NCBI RefSeq assembly: GCF_036898095.1 | Contig: NC_090725.1 | Coordinates: 320,802,539 to 320,866,538 of the forward strand | DNA length: 64,000 bases | Source: Palaemon carinicauda | Taxonomy: Eukaryota; Arthropoda; Malacostraca; Decapoda; Palaemonidae | Reading direction: 5' to 3' | Part shown: piece by piece, positions 1 through 7,440 of the stretch | Layout: every line of letters begins with the position of its first letter | How positions within the stretch are numbered: position 1 is the stretch's first letter | The notes under the pieces: generated by a model | Seen by the model: only the letters and a program-made list of their open reading frames with translations | Told to the model about the DNA's origin: nothing | Database searches by the model: none | Translations under genes and position numbers: made by a program

Positions 1-294
1 TTTTATGTAAATGGATGTGTTTGGCATTGTCAATTAATCTCTTAAGAAAGAAAGGATTGTAACGTATCTTATCGAAAACATATTGTGCTTTTATGTACCA
101 CTGAAAAAATTAATATAAATATGAAGACGGATGTAAACATCACAGCCTATATAACGAATAGAGTTGTATATTTCCAGGGCTCCTTAGCTCCTTTCTAAAA
201 ATTTATATAGACAATTTGTAGCAGCATATAACGAAATATGTAAATGAATAGTTTTTTCTATACCTTTTTAGAAAATAAGATATAGAAATATCAT
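1..294. other. AT-rich flanking DNA, nothing recognised
   Basis: AT-rich sequence with no open frame of note, no tandem repeat and no similarity that I recognise. It lies outside the satellite array and upstream of the nested retroelements. Confidence 0.5.
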
Positions 295-563
295 AGCCCG
301 TGTACCATGGTCTATCACTGTCTTGGGGTAGAGTTCTCTTGCTTAACGGTACTCTCCGGCACACTATTCTATATTATTTTTGTTCCTCTTGTTTTTTTAA
401 GGTTTTTATAATTTATATATGAAAGATTCATTTCAATGTTTTTACTGTTCTAGAAATATTTTAATCTAACTGTTAACTACTTCTCTTGTAGTTTCCCTAT
501 TTCCTTTCCTCACTTAGCTATTTTCTATGTTGGAGCCTTAGGGCTTATAGATTCTTGCTTTTC

Positions 564-629
<66 letters not shown>
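295..629 (+). repeat. Probable 3' tail of a non-LTR retroelement or SINE ending in a TAA microsatellite
   Basis: A stretch with pyrimidine-rich, intron-like wording runs directly into a pure TAA-type microsatellite, the arrangement expected when a non-LTR element ends in a simple-repeat tail. The wording (for example CACTGTCTTGGGGTAGAG near 316 and GGAGCCTTAGGGCTTATAG near 531) resembles a dispersed repeat that I recall from decapod genomes. That recognition is from memory and was not checked. No coding part is present, so if this is a retroelement it is only its 3' untranslated end. Confidence 0.4.
564..629. repeat. TAA/AAT trinucleotide microsatellite
   Basis: About 22 uninterrupted copies of a TAA repeat. 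It closes the preceding repeat and could be its retrotransposition tail. Confidence 0.97.
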
Positions 630-630
<1 letters not shown>

Positions 631-733
631 GAGAAGTTTTTATAGTTCGAGTTTGTGTAGCATTTATATAACATTATCCTTGTCTAGTTATACAGAAAAG
701 GTATCACTGATAAGATTGCTGTGACACATTCCC

Positions 734-802
734 TTACATGGAACAATTCTCAGTAGATGCCAGGTAAGCCAAAGCTTGTCTGTCACTTTGCCTCAAGCAC
801 TC
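734..802 (-). pseudogene. Non-LTR retrotransposon RT ORF, extreme C-terminus (distal half, split by LTR element)
   Basis: Read on the minus strand, this short piece continues the frame of the fragment at 5240-5585 once the LTR element between them is removed, and ends at a TAA stop (complement of 734-736). It supplies the last ~22 codons, including a Leu-Arg-Gln-Ser-Asp stretch that commonly follows the Arg-Arg-Trp-Arg motif in arthropod non-LTR reverse transcriptases. The join falls inside a codon exactly at the 4-bp target duplication, the main evidence that the two pieces were once contiguous. The fragment is dead coding sequence. Confidence 0.7.
799..802. repeat. Target-site duplication ACTC, left copy
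   Basis: ACTC directly abuts the TG that opens the left LTR and is matched by ACTC directly after the CA that closes the right LTR. A 4-bp duplication fits Ty3/gypsy integrases. Confidence 0.85.
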
Positions 803-1057
803 TGTACCAACCGTGTGTCACACAATTGTACATAATTCCTTTTGTATATATTATGCTTGTATCTTCGCTCCTCCCTCGCACTAAAACGAACATGAAAATC
901 CCTGTCTGGTTTTTCCTCTGTGATATTGTCTTGTCTTGTGAACTTGTCATGTCCTGTTGCCTTGAGGTTTTGTATATAAGGAGAATGTTCCACAACAATA
1001 TAACTCAGTCGTTTCCAATCTGCCTTTAAGTTCATACCCTTACTCGGCGCTGTCACA
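803..1057 (+). repeat. 5' LTR
   Basis: 255 bp, TG...CA bounded. U3 runs to about 1006 and contains TATATAAG; transcription probably starts at the A of TCAGTC (1007), leaving an R-U5 of about 50 bp. I see no AATAAA polyadenylation signal in it. Confidence 0.95.
973..1010 (+). promoter_or_regulatory. LTR core promoter: TATA box plus arthropod initiator
   Basis: TATATAAG at 973-980 is followed by TCAGTC at 1005-1010, a match to the arthropod initiator TCAGT. The initiator A lies 34 bases after the first T of the TATA box, the spacing expected for RNA polymerase II. The same pair recurs in the right LTR at about 5155-5192. No downstream promoter element is evident. Confidence 0.7.
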
Positions 1058-1058
1058 T

Positions 1059-1069
1059 TGGTGACCCCG
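1059..1069 (+). other. Primer-binding site, tRNA-Trp type
   Basis: TGGTGACCCCG begins two bases after the LTR end. Its first 11 bases complement the CCA-tailed 3' end of arthropod tRNA-Trp as I remember it; the match weakens after that. tRNA-Trp priming is characteristic of CsRn1-like elements. Confidence 0.7.
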
Positions 1070-1131
1070 GAAGTCGACTCGCTCCCACTGCCTTCCACCC
1101 CCACCTCCCTCGCCCCTCCATCGTTGGTACT

Positions 1132-1947
1132 ATGACGGAGGCTGACTCTACTCCGGCAGTTGGCACTGCAGCCGCCCCATTGAAACTTTCACCGTTCGCC
1201 AGCGGAGAAGCGTTCGCTTGGTTTCAACGCGCTGAAGTCCACTTTCGTATCAGGGGCGTGACTCGCTCAACCACTAAAGCGGATTATGTTCTCGCGGCGA
1301 TACCCGAGGACACCTTCCCAGAAATATCCGACTGGCTTTGTGAACAAGGAGACACCCCAATAGCGTATGACGCCCTCAAATCATACCTTCTGCAGCAGTA
1401 CTCGCCGTCGCCAGCCGCCCGTATATCAAAGCTTTTTCAGCTCTCGCAACAACCGTTGGGGGACCAAAGGGCTTCGCTTGCCCTCAGGGAAATGACCAGT
1501 ATCGCTCGCCTTCAACCTGCCGCACACGGCTCTCCTCGTTAGGTGAACCTACTCCGTGCCCTTTGGATACGCCGTTTACCTGAACCTGTGCGCGCTGCCA
1601 TACCCGATGTCAATAGTTTACCCATAAAGGACTTGATGACCAAAGCCGACGCCCTTATGGACAGCCACTTCAAGACCTCTATCAACGCCTCCACCCCTGA
1701 CGACGAGGATGCCTATTCAACGTCAACCGAAGCTGACATGAATACCGTAGGACATACACGCCTACCCCGTGACGTGCCGAAGCGGCGACAAAGCCGCCCA
1801 CCACCCACTAATCGCTCGCTCCCCAACGAACGACTTCTACAGCCACTTACTACCTCCCATCCGCCGCAGTTTTGCTACTACCACTTCAGATTCGGGGCAA
1901 CCGCGAAGAAATGTGCCAAAGATTGTCAGTGGCCAAAAAACGTGTAA
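1132..1947 (+). pseudogene. gag: Gag polyprotein (one internal stop)
   Basis: Gag would form the cytoplasmic particle that packages the element RNA. The frame opens at ATG 1132 with A at -3 and runs 271 codons to TAA 1945-1947, with one in-frame TAG at 1540-1542. The first part contains a Phe-x-Trp-Phe-x-x-Ala-Glu-x-x-Phe segment and the helical capsid-like region typical of this group. The C-terminus holds a Cys-x2-His-x9-Cys-x3-Cys finger (1873-1926), a CHCC arrangement instead of the usual CCHC. A basic, proline-rich linker precedes the finger. Frame and homology continue on both sides of the TAG, so it is a point change and not an end. A slippery heptamer sits just before the terminal stop. 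Confidence 0.9.
1935..1941 (+). promoter_or_regulatory. Putative -1 ribosomal frameshift site A AAA AAC
   Basis: The heptamer AAAAAAC lies in the gag reading frame exactly as A AAA AAC, the canonical X XXY YYZ form, and the gag stop follows one codon later (1945). Slipping back one base enters the protease frame, which is open from here to 2325. I could not identify a clear pseudoknot downstream. Since a six-A run is also a common place for a one-base deletion, an accidental frame change is the alternative. Confidence 0.6.
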
Positions 1948-2327
1948 GTAGGCCATCGCTTGTGGCGGTGGCCTCCCATGTTTCTAATCTTTTCTTTTTA
2001 CAGGATGCAGGAACGGGCGTGCGATTTTTGGTAGACACGGGTGCTTGTCGTTCTCTTTTGCCAAGGAAACTCTTCAAGACACAACGTAGTCTGTCTACAT
2101 CTGCCGACGTCCGCTTGGTAGCTGCCAAAGGATCTGCGATACCCACCTACGGTTACGAGAGCCTCACATTATCGTTCGGAAACGGTAAATTCAATTGGAA
2201 GTTTCTCGTTGCTGACGTCACAATGCCAATCCTCGGTGTGGATTTCCTCTCCCATTTCCACCTTTTGGTCGATGTCGCCCACCGACGATTGGTCAACGCA
2301 GACTCGTACTTGTCAACACCTCTTTAA
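1941..2327 (+). pseudogene. pol: Pol part 1: retropepsin protease
   Basis: Aspartic protease that would process Gag-Pol. The frame is -1 relative to gag and shows the Asp-Thr-Gly active site at 2034-2042 (in a Phe-Leu-Val-Asp-Thr-Gly-Ala context) and the later Ile-Leu-Gly-Val-Asp flap-side motif near 2230. Length between the two motifs is normal for retropepsins. A TAA at 2325-2327 interrupts the frame, and clear pol sequence resumes in the same frame immediately after it, so the stop is a lesion. A GTAAGT-to-TTTTTACAG segment at 1944-2003 looks like a 60-bp intron but encodes conserved linker, so I do not treat it as one. Confidence 0.85.
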
Positions 2328-2941
2328 CCCGCCCCCTCTAACCTCGCTCTCCACATCAGCGCACCCACGGATGCCTACGCCCACCACCTCACGTCGTACC
2401 CGGAAGTTTTCCGTCCAGAACTTCGCCAAACGCCCACGGTTCCTGCCAAGCATGGTATTTATCACCATATCAAGACGACGGGACCCCCAGTCTTCGCAAA
2501 ATTCAGACGTCTGGCACCGGAACGATTGGCAGCCGCCAAACACACGTTCGCCAAAATGGAGGAAATGGGCCTTTGCCGAAAGGCCTCCAGCCCATGGTCG
2601 TCACCCTTACACATCGTTCTGAAGAAAGACGGCTCCCTCCGTCCGTGCGGGTATTACAGGCGCCTGAACATGCAAACAGAACCAGATCACTACCCCCTCC
2701 CAAACATTGCCGATGTAACCTCTTACCTGCACAAAGCGAAGGTTTTTCTCTACGCTCGACCTCCTGAAGGGGTATTATCAGGTGCCTATGAACCCAGAAG
2801 ACATCCCCAAGACCGCCATCACCACTCCGTTTGGCACATACACCTTCAATTACTCTTGTTTTGGCCTTCGTAATGCTGGGGGCAACGTTTCAACGTCTCA
2901 TGGATGGCATCTTAGGGGACCTCCCTTTCTGTGTATGTTAA
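2328..2941 (+). pseudogene. pol: Pol part 2: reverse transcriptase fingers and palm (two frame changes, YxDD lesion)
   Basis: The N-terminal RT region begins in the protease frame, with a Pro-x-Phe-Ala-Lys-x-Arg-Arg-Leu segment near 2490, a Ser-Pro-Trp-Ser-Ser-Pro motif near 2590 and Leu-Lys-Lys-Asp-Gly-Ser near 2620. Frame then changes by one base at a TTTTT run (about 2745-2749), and again at a GGGGG run (about 2879-2883), each looking like one extra base. The Thr-Pro-Phe-Gly-Thr-Tyr and Cys-Phe-Gly-Leu motifs lie between them. At 2939-2941 a TAA stop stands where the tyrosine of the Tyr-x-Asp-Asp catalytic motif belongs; Val-Asp-Asp follows. This copy cannot make an active RT by itself. 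Confidence 0.85.
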
Positions 2942-3787
2942 GTGGACGACATACTTGTGTTCTCCTCCTCAAAAGAGGAACACCTCCGTCACCTGCGCAT
3001 CGTGCTCGACCGCCTGCAACAAAACGGCCTTGTAGTCCGGTACGACAAGTGTACCTTTGGCGCCAACGAAGTGTCGTTCTTAGGGCACCGTATCACTCCT
3101 GAAGGAGTCCATCCCCTCCCTGAGAAGGTGGCAGCCGTTCAGAACTTCCCCACGCCCTCGACCGTCAAAGCTCTGCAGGAATTCTTGGGCATGATCAACT
3201 ATTATCACCGTTTTCTACCAGCCATTGCCGCCACTCTTGCTCCCCTCTACGCCTCCCTCAAGGGCAAGCCAAAGGACTTGAAGTGGGGTCCCCTTCAAGA
3301 AGCAGCCTTCTGCAATGCAAAGAAGGCCCTATCAACTGCTGCGGCTCTCACTTTTCCTATCCCACACGCCCCTCTCCTTCTCTCCACCGATGCCAGCGAC
3401 GTCGCTATTGGTGCAGTACTCGAGCAGGTGGTCAAAGGCTCCCCCCGCCCATTGGCCTTCTTCAGCAGAAAACTGTCCAAGACAGAATCGAGTTATTCTA
3501 CCTCCGATCGAGAATTGCTGGCGGTGCACTTGGCTGTCCGTCACTTTCGCCATTTCTTAGAAGGTACGCCCTTCGTCATTCGCACAGACCACATGCCTCT
3601 GGTGCACGCCTTCACTCGACAGTCTGACGCCTGGTCCGCCCGTCAACGCCGACATCTCTCCGCCGTGGCTGAATACAATTGCACCCTCCAATACGTCCCT
3701 GGGAAAATGAATCCCGTTGCCGATGCCCTGTCAAGAAACACGTTGGCTGCCGTTCAACTGGGATTGGATTACAACGCCCTGGCTTAA
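2942..3787 (+). pseudogene. pol: Pol part 3: reverse transcriptase thumb and RNase H
   Basis: An uninterrupted 281-codon frame starting at the Val-Asp-Asp of the RT active site. It contains the RT connection (Phe-Leu-Gly-His-Arg-Ile near 3080, Phe-Leu-Gly-Met-Ile-Asn-Tyr-Tyr near 3182) and a Ty3/gypsy RNase H, with Thr-Asp-Ala-Ser at 3386-3397, Ser-Asp-Arg-Glu-Leu-Leu near 3505 and Arg-Thr-Asp-His near 3581. These carry the acidic catalytic residues of the RNase H fold. The end has the usual Pro-Gly-x-x-Asn-x-x-Ala-Asp-Ala-Leu-Ser-Arg signature. It stops at TAA 3785-3787, where the frame changes and pol continues as integrase; one extra T is the simplest explanation. Confidence 0.9.
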
Positions 3788-4950
3788 GCCCAATGACACG
3801 GATCCAGAGTATGAAGCTTGTAGGACATCCTGCACGTCCCTCCGTTGGGAGGATTTTCCCCTCGAAGACTCCAACACCACCCTCCTCTGTGACGTCAGTA
3901 CTGGTAGACCGCGACCTTGGATCCCTGCTCCCATGAGCCGACAGGTGTTTGATTTCATCCACGGTCTTTCACATCCCTCGTGCCGTTCTACTGCACAGCT
4001 GCTGAAGGCAAAGTTCATTTGGCACGGCATTTCTAAGGAGGCTAAAGATTGGGTCCGTGCCTGTACTTCTTGCCAAACTTCCAAAGTACATCGACACACG
4101 GATTCAGGAGTGGGCACCTTTCCTCAACCTCAGCGTCGTTTCGCACACATTCACGTCGACGTTGTAGGCCCCCTACCCACATCACAAGGACATCGTTACC
4201 TGTTTACCGTCATCGACCGCTCCACTCGTTGGCCTGAAGCCATTCCCATGGAAACTGCAACGTCCGCCTCATGTACATCTGCCTTACTCTCTGGATGGAT
4301 TTCAAGATTCGGTATCCCTGAGCATATTACTTCTGACAGGGGAACCACTTTCACCTCTCAATTATGGACGTCATTAGCGAATCTCCTGGGCATCACCCTA
4401 CATCAGACAACGGCCTACAACCCTGCTGCCAATAGAATGGTTGAACGTTTTCATCGCACCCTCAAAGCAGCTTTGATGTCCCGCTGCAAGGATTGCAACT
4501 GGTTCACTCAGCTTCCCTGGGTCCTCCTTGGACTAAGGACCACTCCTAAAGATGCCCTCGACGTCTCGGCAGCCGAAATGGTGTATGGTGACCCGTTGGT
4601 CGTCCCTGCCGAGTTTTTTTCCTTCTACAACCTCCTCCGACGATCTCCAGCGCATACGTCACGTTGTGGGAAAATTTACTCCGTGCCGCCAGACTTACAA
4701 GCCCACAGCGAAGCATCACATACCAACGGACTTGCACTCTGCCACGCACGTCTTCCTGCGCACCAGCAAGCCACCCCTAACGCCCCCTTACACGGGTCCT
4801 TTCCTTGTGATCCGACGCAGTCCGAAAGCATTCCTCCTAAACATTCGGGGCAAAGAAGACTGGGTCTCCATTGATCGTCTATAACCTGCTTATCTTCTGC
4901 CAGATGACCCGCCTACAGTTCGCCTCTCTAGATCAGGGCGCCCTATTTAA
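3788..4950 (+). pseudogene. pol: Pol part 4: integrase with GPF/Y tail
   Basis: Integrase joins the cDNA to host DNA. The N-terminal zinc-binding His-His-Cys-Cys is visible (His-Gly-Leu-Ser-His near 3961 and Cys-Thr-Ser-Cys near 4061). The catalytic core has Asp at 4158, Asp at 4335 and Glu at 4443, which is D-x35-E spacing. The glycine usual before Met-Val-Glu-Arg is arginine here. The frame shifts by one base in a seven-T run at about 4612-4618. After it, a chromo-less C-terminal part has the Thr-Gly-Pro-Phe (GPF/Y) module near 4793. A TAA at 4882-4884 interrupts the tail, which in frame would run to TAA 4948-4950. All catalytic residues are intact, so damage is from stops and frame changes. 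Confidence 0.88.
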
Positions 4951-4971
4951 CATGTACAGTATGTCATTTTT

Positions 4972-4981
4972 AGGGGGGGAG
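4972..4981 (+). other. Polypurine tract
   Basis: A purine run containing seven consecutive G, three bases before the right LTR. This is the expected plus-strand primer for LTR retrotransposon reverse transcription. Confidence 0.8.
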
Positions 4982-4984
4982 CCA

Positions 4985-5239
4985 TGTACCAACCGTGTGT
5001 CACACAATTGTACATAATTCCTTTTGTATATATTATGCTTGTATCTTCGCTCCTCCCTCGCACTAAAACGAACATGAAAATTCCTGTCTGGTTTTTCCTC
5101 TGTGATATTGTCTTGTCTTGTGAACTTGTCATGTCCTGTTGCCTTGAGGTTTTGTATATAAGGAGAATGTTCCACAACAATATAACTCAGTCGTTTCCAA
5201 TCTGCCTTTGAGTTCATACCCTTACTCGGCGCTGTCACA
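4985..5239 (+). repeat. 3' LTR
   Basis: 255 bp, same length and ends as the left LTR, with two substitutions against it. It is directly followed by the ACTC duplication. Confidence 0.95.
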
Positions 5240-5243
5240 ACTC
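5240..5243. repeat. Target-site duplication ACTC, right copy
   Basis: Matches the four bases before the left LTR. It also completes the codon at which the non-LTR ORF was split. Confidence 0.85.
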
Positions 5244-5585
5244 TCTCCAACGTCGTCTGTCTTCGAACTACCCTTCATTTTCTACTTCTTGTAGGGAAGA
5301 GTTTCTCTTTCTCATTAACATATCGATATTTTCCTTCCATCTCTTCCTTGGTCGCTCTACTGGTCTTCTTCCTTCACGAATCCAATCTACATGCTTCCTG
5401 GGATATCTGTTCTCACCCATTCTCTTCACATGGCCATACCATCGGAGATGTCCTCTTTTTACAAACTCAAAATCTCCTTCACTTTTATTTCTCCTGATTC
5501 CCTCATTTCGATGTCTGTCTAGTCTTGTGACTCCCTCGTTCAATCTCCAGATTCTTATTTCTGCAGCTTGAGCCTGGCTTCTGGT
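5240..5585 (-). pseudogene. Non-LTR retrotransposon RT C-terminal fragment (proximal half, split by LTR element)
   Basis: On the minus strand a frame of about 115 codons holds the typical tail of arthropod non-LTR reverse transcriptases: Thr-Arg-Leu-Asp-Arg near 5520, then Leu-Arg-Trp-Tyr-Gly-His-Val near 5448, Arg-Met-x-Glu-Asn-Arg-Tyr-Pro, and a basic Gly-Arg-Arg-Pro-x-Glu-Arg-Pro-x-Lys-Arg-Trp-Lys run near 5358. One in-frame stop (TAG, near 5266) precedes Arg-Arg-Arg-Trp-Arg-Glu, which abuts the LTR element. Upstream homology is lost beyond about 5585, the 5' truncation usual for LINE copies. The exact clade is not resolvable from this tail. Confidence 0.8.
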
Positions 5586-6516
5586 CTAGTTGTTTAGGTC
5601 TATGATTCATGTCCTTATATTGGGCAGTTTTCTACATAATATTTGCTCTAGAAAAGAATTATTATGTCCGAAGTATAGCATTTGTTTCACCTAAACTCTG
5701 CAGCTTTGTAGAAGGTTGACCTCCGTCTCTGTCCTTTTGTTTTGTTTTTGAGAAATGTAATCCTTATTTAAATATTAATATAACAGTAACCAAAGGCAAA
5801 AGAGAAAAGTCCCTGAAAACATCATCGCTTCAAACTTAACAAATATTTTCAGATGATTTATAAAGTTCTTTATTATTTATATTGTAAATATGCACTCCTA
5901 TATTGCATCCTCATTTTCATCTCCAATTCCATCAACTTCAGCTAGGACACGGAAATGTTCAATGATAAGAATATCTTATTAACTGTTCATTCATTTATTT
6001 ATTCATTTATTCTTTATATAAATGATTGATTTACTCTTTGAAAAATATAACCATTTACAGTATTACATTGATTGATCTTTCATTTTACAGCGATCAATAG
6101 TGTTTTTTTTCTTCTTCTTTTTTTTTTTTGATACATTATAGTCTTTATCTTTGTTGGATCAAATGATATCTGATCAAAAGCTCTGGTTGGTTATATTAAT
6201 TCCCGTCCTCGTGAATTGAAAAGAGATTTAGGGATTAAAAGTAATCCGAAGTTAATCCGAATAGACAAATCCATTACGTTTTGAAGTTATAATTGTAATT
6301 AACACACAGCATTTCATTGGATTAGGATTTAAACCTCTGGCTTTTACAGAATCCAATACAATGTGGATAATTGTGTTTTTCTTTTTATGAAGTAAAGGTT
6401 TCATATAAGATCAACAAAAATGAAGTTATTTTAAAGTCAATTGCCCATTATTTATTTTGGATAAAAGTAGATCTAAATAAGAGGATCATTGCGATAATAT
6501 TTACTACACTGGATAG
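5586..6516. other. Non-repetitive AT-rich DNA between retroelements and satellite array
   Basis: No gene or element end is recognisable. It includes an ATTT/ATTC low-complexity run at about 5986-6015 and a T-rich run at about 6103-6130. Short open frames here show no recognisable domain. It is the last single-copy-looking DNA before the satellite. Confidence 0.6.
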
Positions 6517-7440
6517 CTTTTTCGTCTTCTGTAAGCGTTTTGAATGTTATAGATGTTGTCTGAGAAAAGATATGGCAGTAATTTTTGTCTTCTAAAAGCC
6601 TTTTAAACGTTACAGGTGCTCTTTGAGCAAAGTACTGGCAGAAATTTTAGTCTTCTGTTAGCGTTTTACATGTTATAGACGCTGTCTGAGCGAAGCTCTG
6701 GCAAAACCTTTAGTCTTCTAGAAGTATTTTAAACGTTATAAATGCTGCAAGAGGGAAGATCTGGCAGTATTTTAGTCTTCTCGAAGTATTTTGAACTTTA
6801 TAGATGCTGTCTGAGCAAAAATCTGGCAGTAATTTTAGTATTTCGAAGTATTTTGAATGTTATAGATGCTGTCTGAGCGAAAATCTTGCAGTCATTTTTG
6901 CTTCCTGGAAAAATTCTGAACGTTATAGATGCTGTCTTACCAAAAATATGGCAGTAATTTTAGTCTTCTTGAAGTGTGTTGAACGTTATATATGCTATCT
7001 GAGGGAAATTCTGGCAGAAATTTTAGTCTTCTTTTAATAATTGGAACGTTATAGAGGCTGTGTGAGCGGAGATCTGGCAGTAATTTTAGTCTTCTCGAAT
7101 CATTATGAACGTTATATATGAGGTCTGAGTGAAGATTTTGCAGTAATTTTAGTCTTCTCAAAGTATTTCGAACGTTATAGATATGGCCTGAGCGAGGAAT
7201 TGGCAGTAATTTTATTCTTCTCGAAGTATTTTGAACGTTATATATACTATGTGATTGAATATTTTCCTGTAATTTTAGTCTTTTCGAAGCATTTTGAACG
7301 TTATAGATGCCTTCTGAGCGATGATCTGACCGTAATTTCAGTCCTCGCGAAGTATTTTAAGCGTTATAGATGCTGTCTGAGCAGAGATATGACAGTAATT
7401 TTTTTCTTCTTTGAGTATTTGAACGTTATAGATGCTGTCT
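6517..7440 (+). repeat. Diverged array margin
   Basis: About 15 monomers that still align to the 62/63-bp consensus but differ from each other far more than those inside the array, with no A-B-C-C order. Such decay is expected at an array edge, where unequal exchange and homogenisation are weakest. Confidence 0.85.

Larger units (their letters stand above)
803..5239 (+). mobile_element. Ty3/gypsy LTR retrotransposon, CsRn1-like, full length but broken
   Basis: The element is bounded by two 255-bp LTRs, each starting TGTACC and ending GTCACA, and flanked by ACTC. Inside, in order, are a primer-binding site, gag, protease, reverse transcriptase, RNase H, integrase and a polypurine tract; integrase after RNase H is the Ty3/gypsy order. 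The tRNA-Trp-type primer site and the Cys-His-Cys-Cys Gag finger are, as I recall, hallmarks of the CsRn1 clade. The LTRs differ at only two sites (C/T at 898 against 5080, A/G at 1028 against 5210), so insertion looks recent. The coding region is nevertheless interrupted by in-frame stops at 1540, 2325, 2939 and 4882 and by frame changes near 2745, 2872, 3784 and 4612. It lies inside a minus-strand non-LTR fragment. Confidence 0.95.

Noticed and set aside
1944..2003. Intron with GTAAGT donor and TTTTTACAG acceptor between gag and protease
   Set aside because: The 60-bp segment is open in the protease frame and reads as conserved linker; removing it does not change frame and would not bypass the gag stop.
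6900..7100. Hammerhead-type ribozyme in the monomer
   Set aside because: CTGAGCGAAGAT superficially resembles the core, but the CTGATGA and GAAA elements are not present together.
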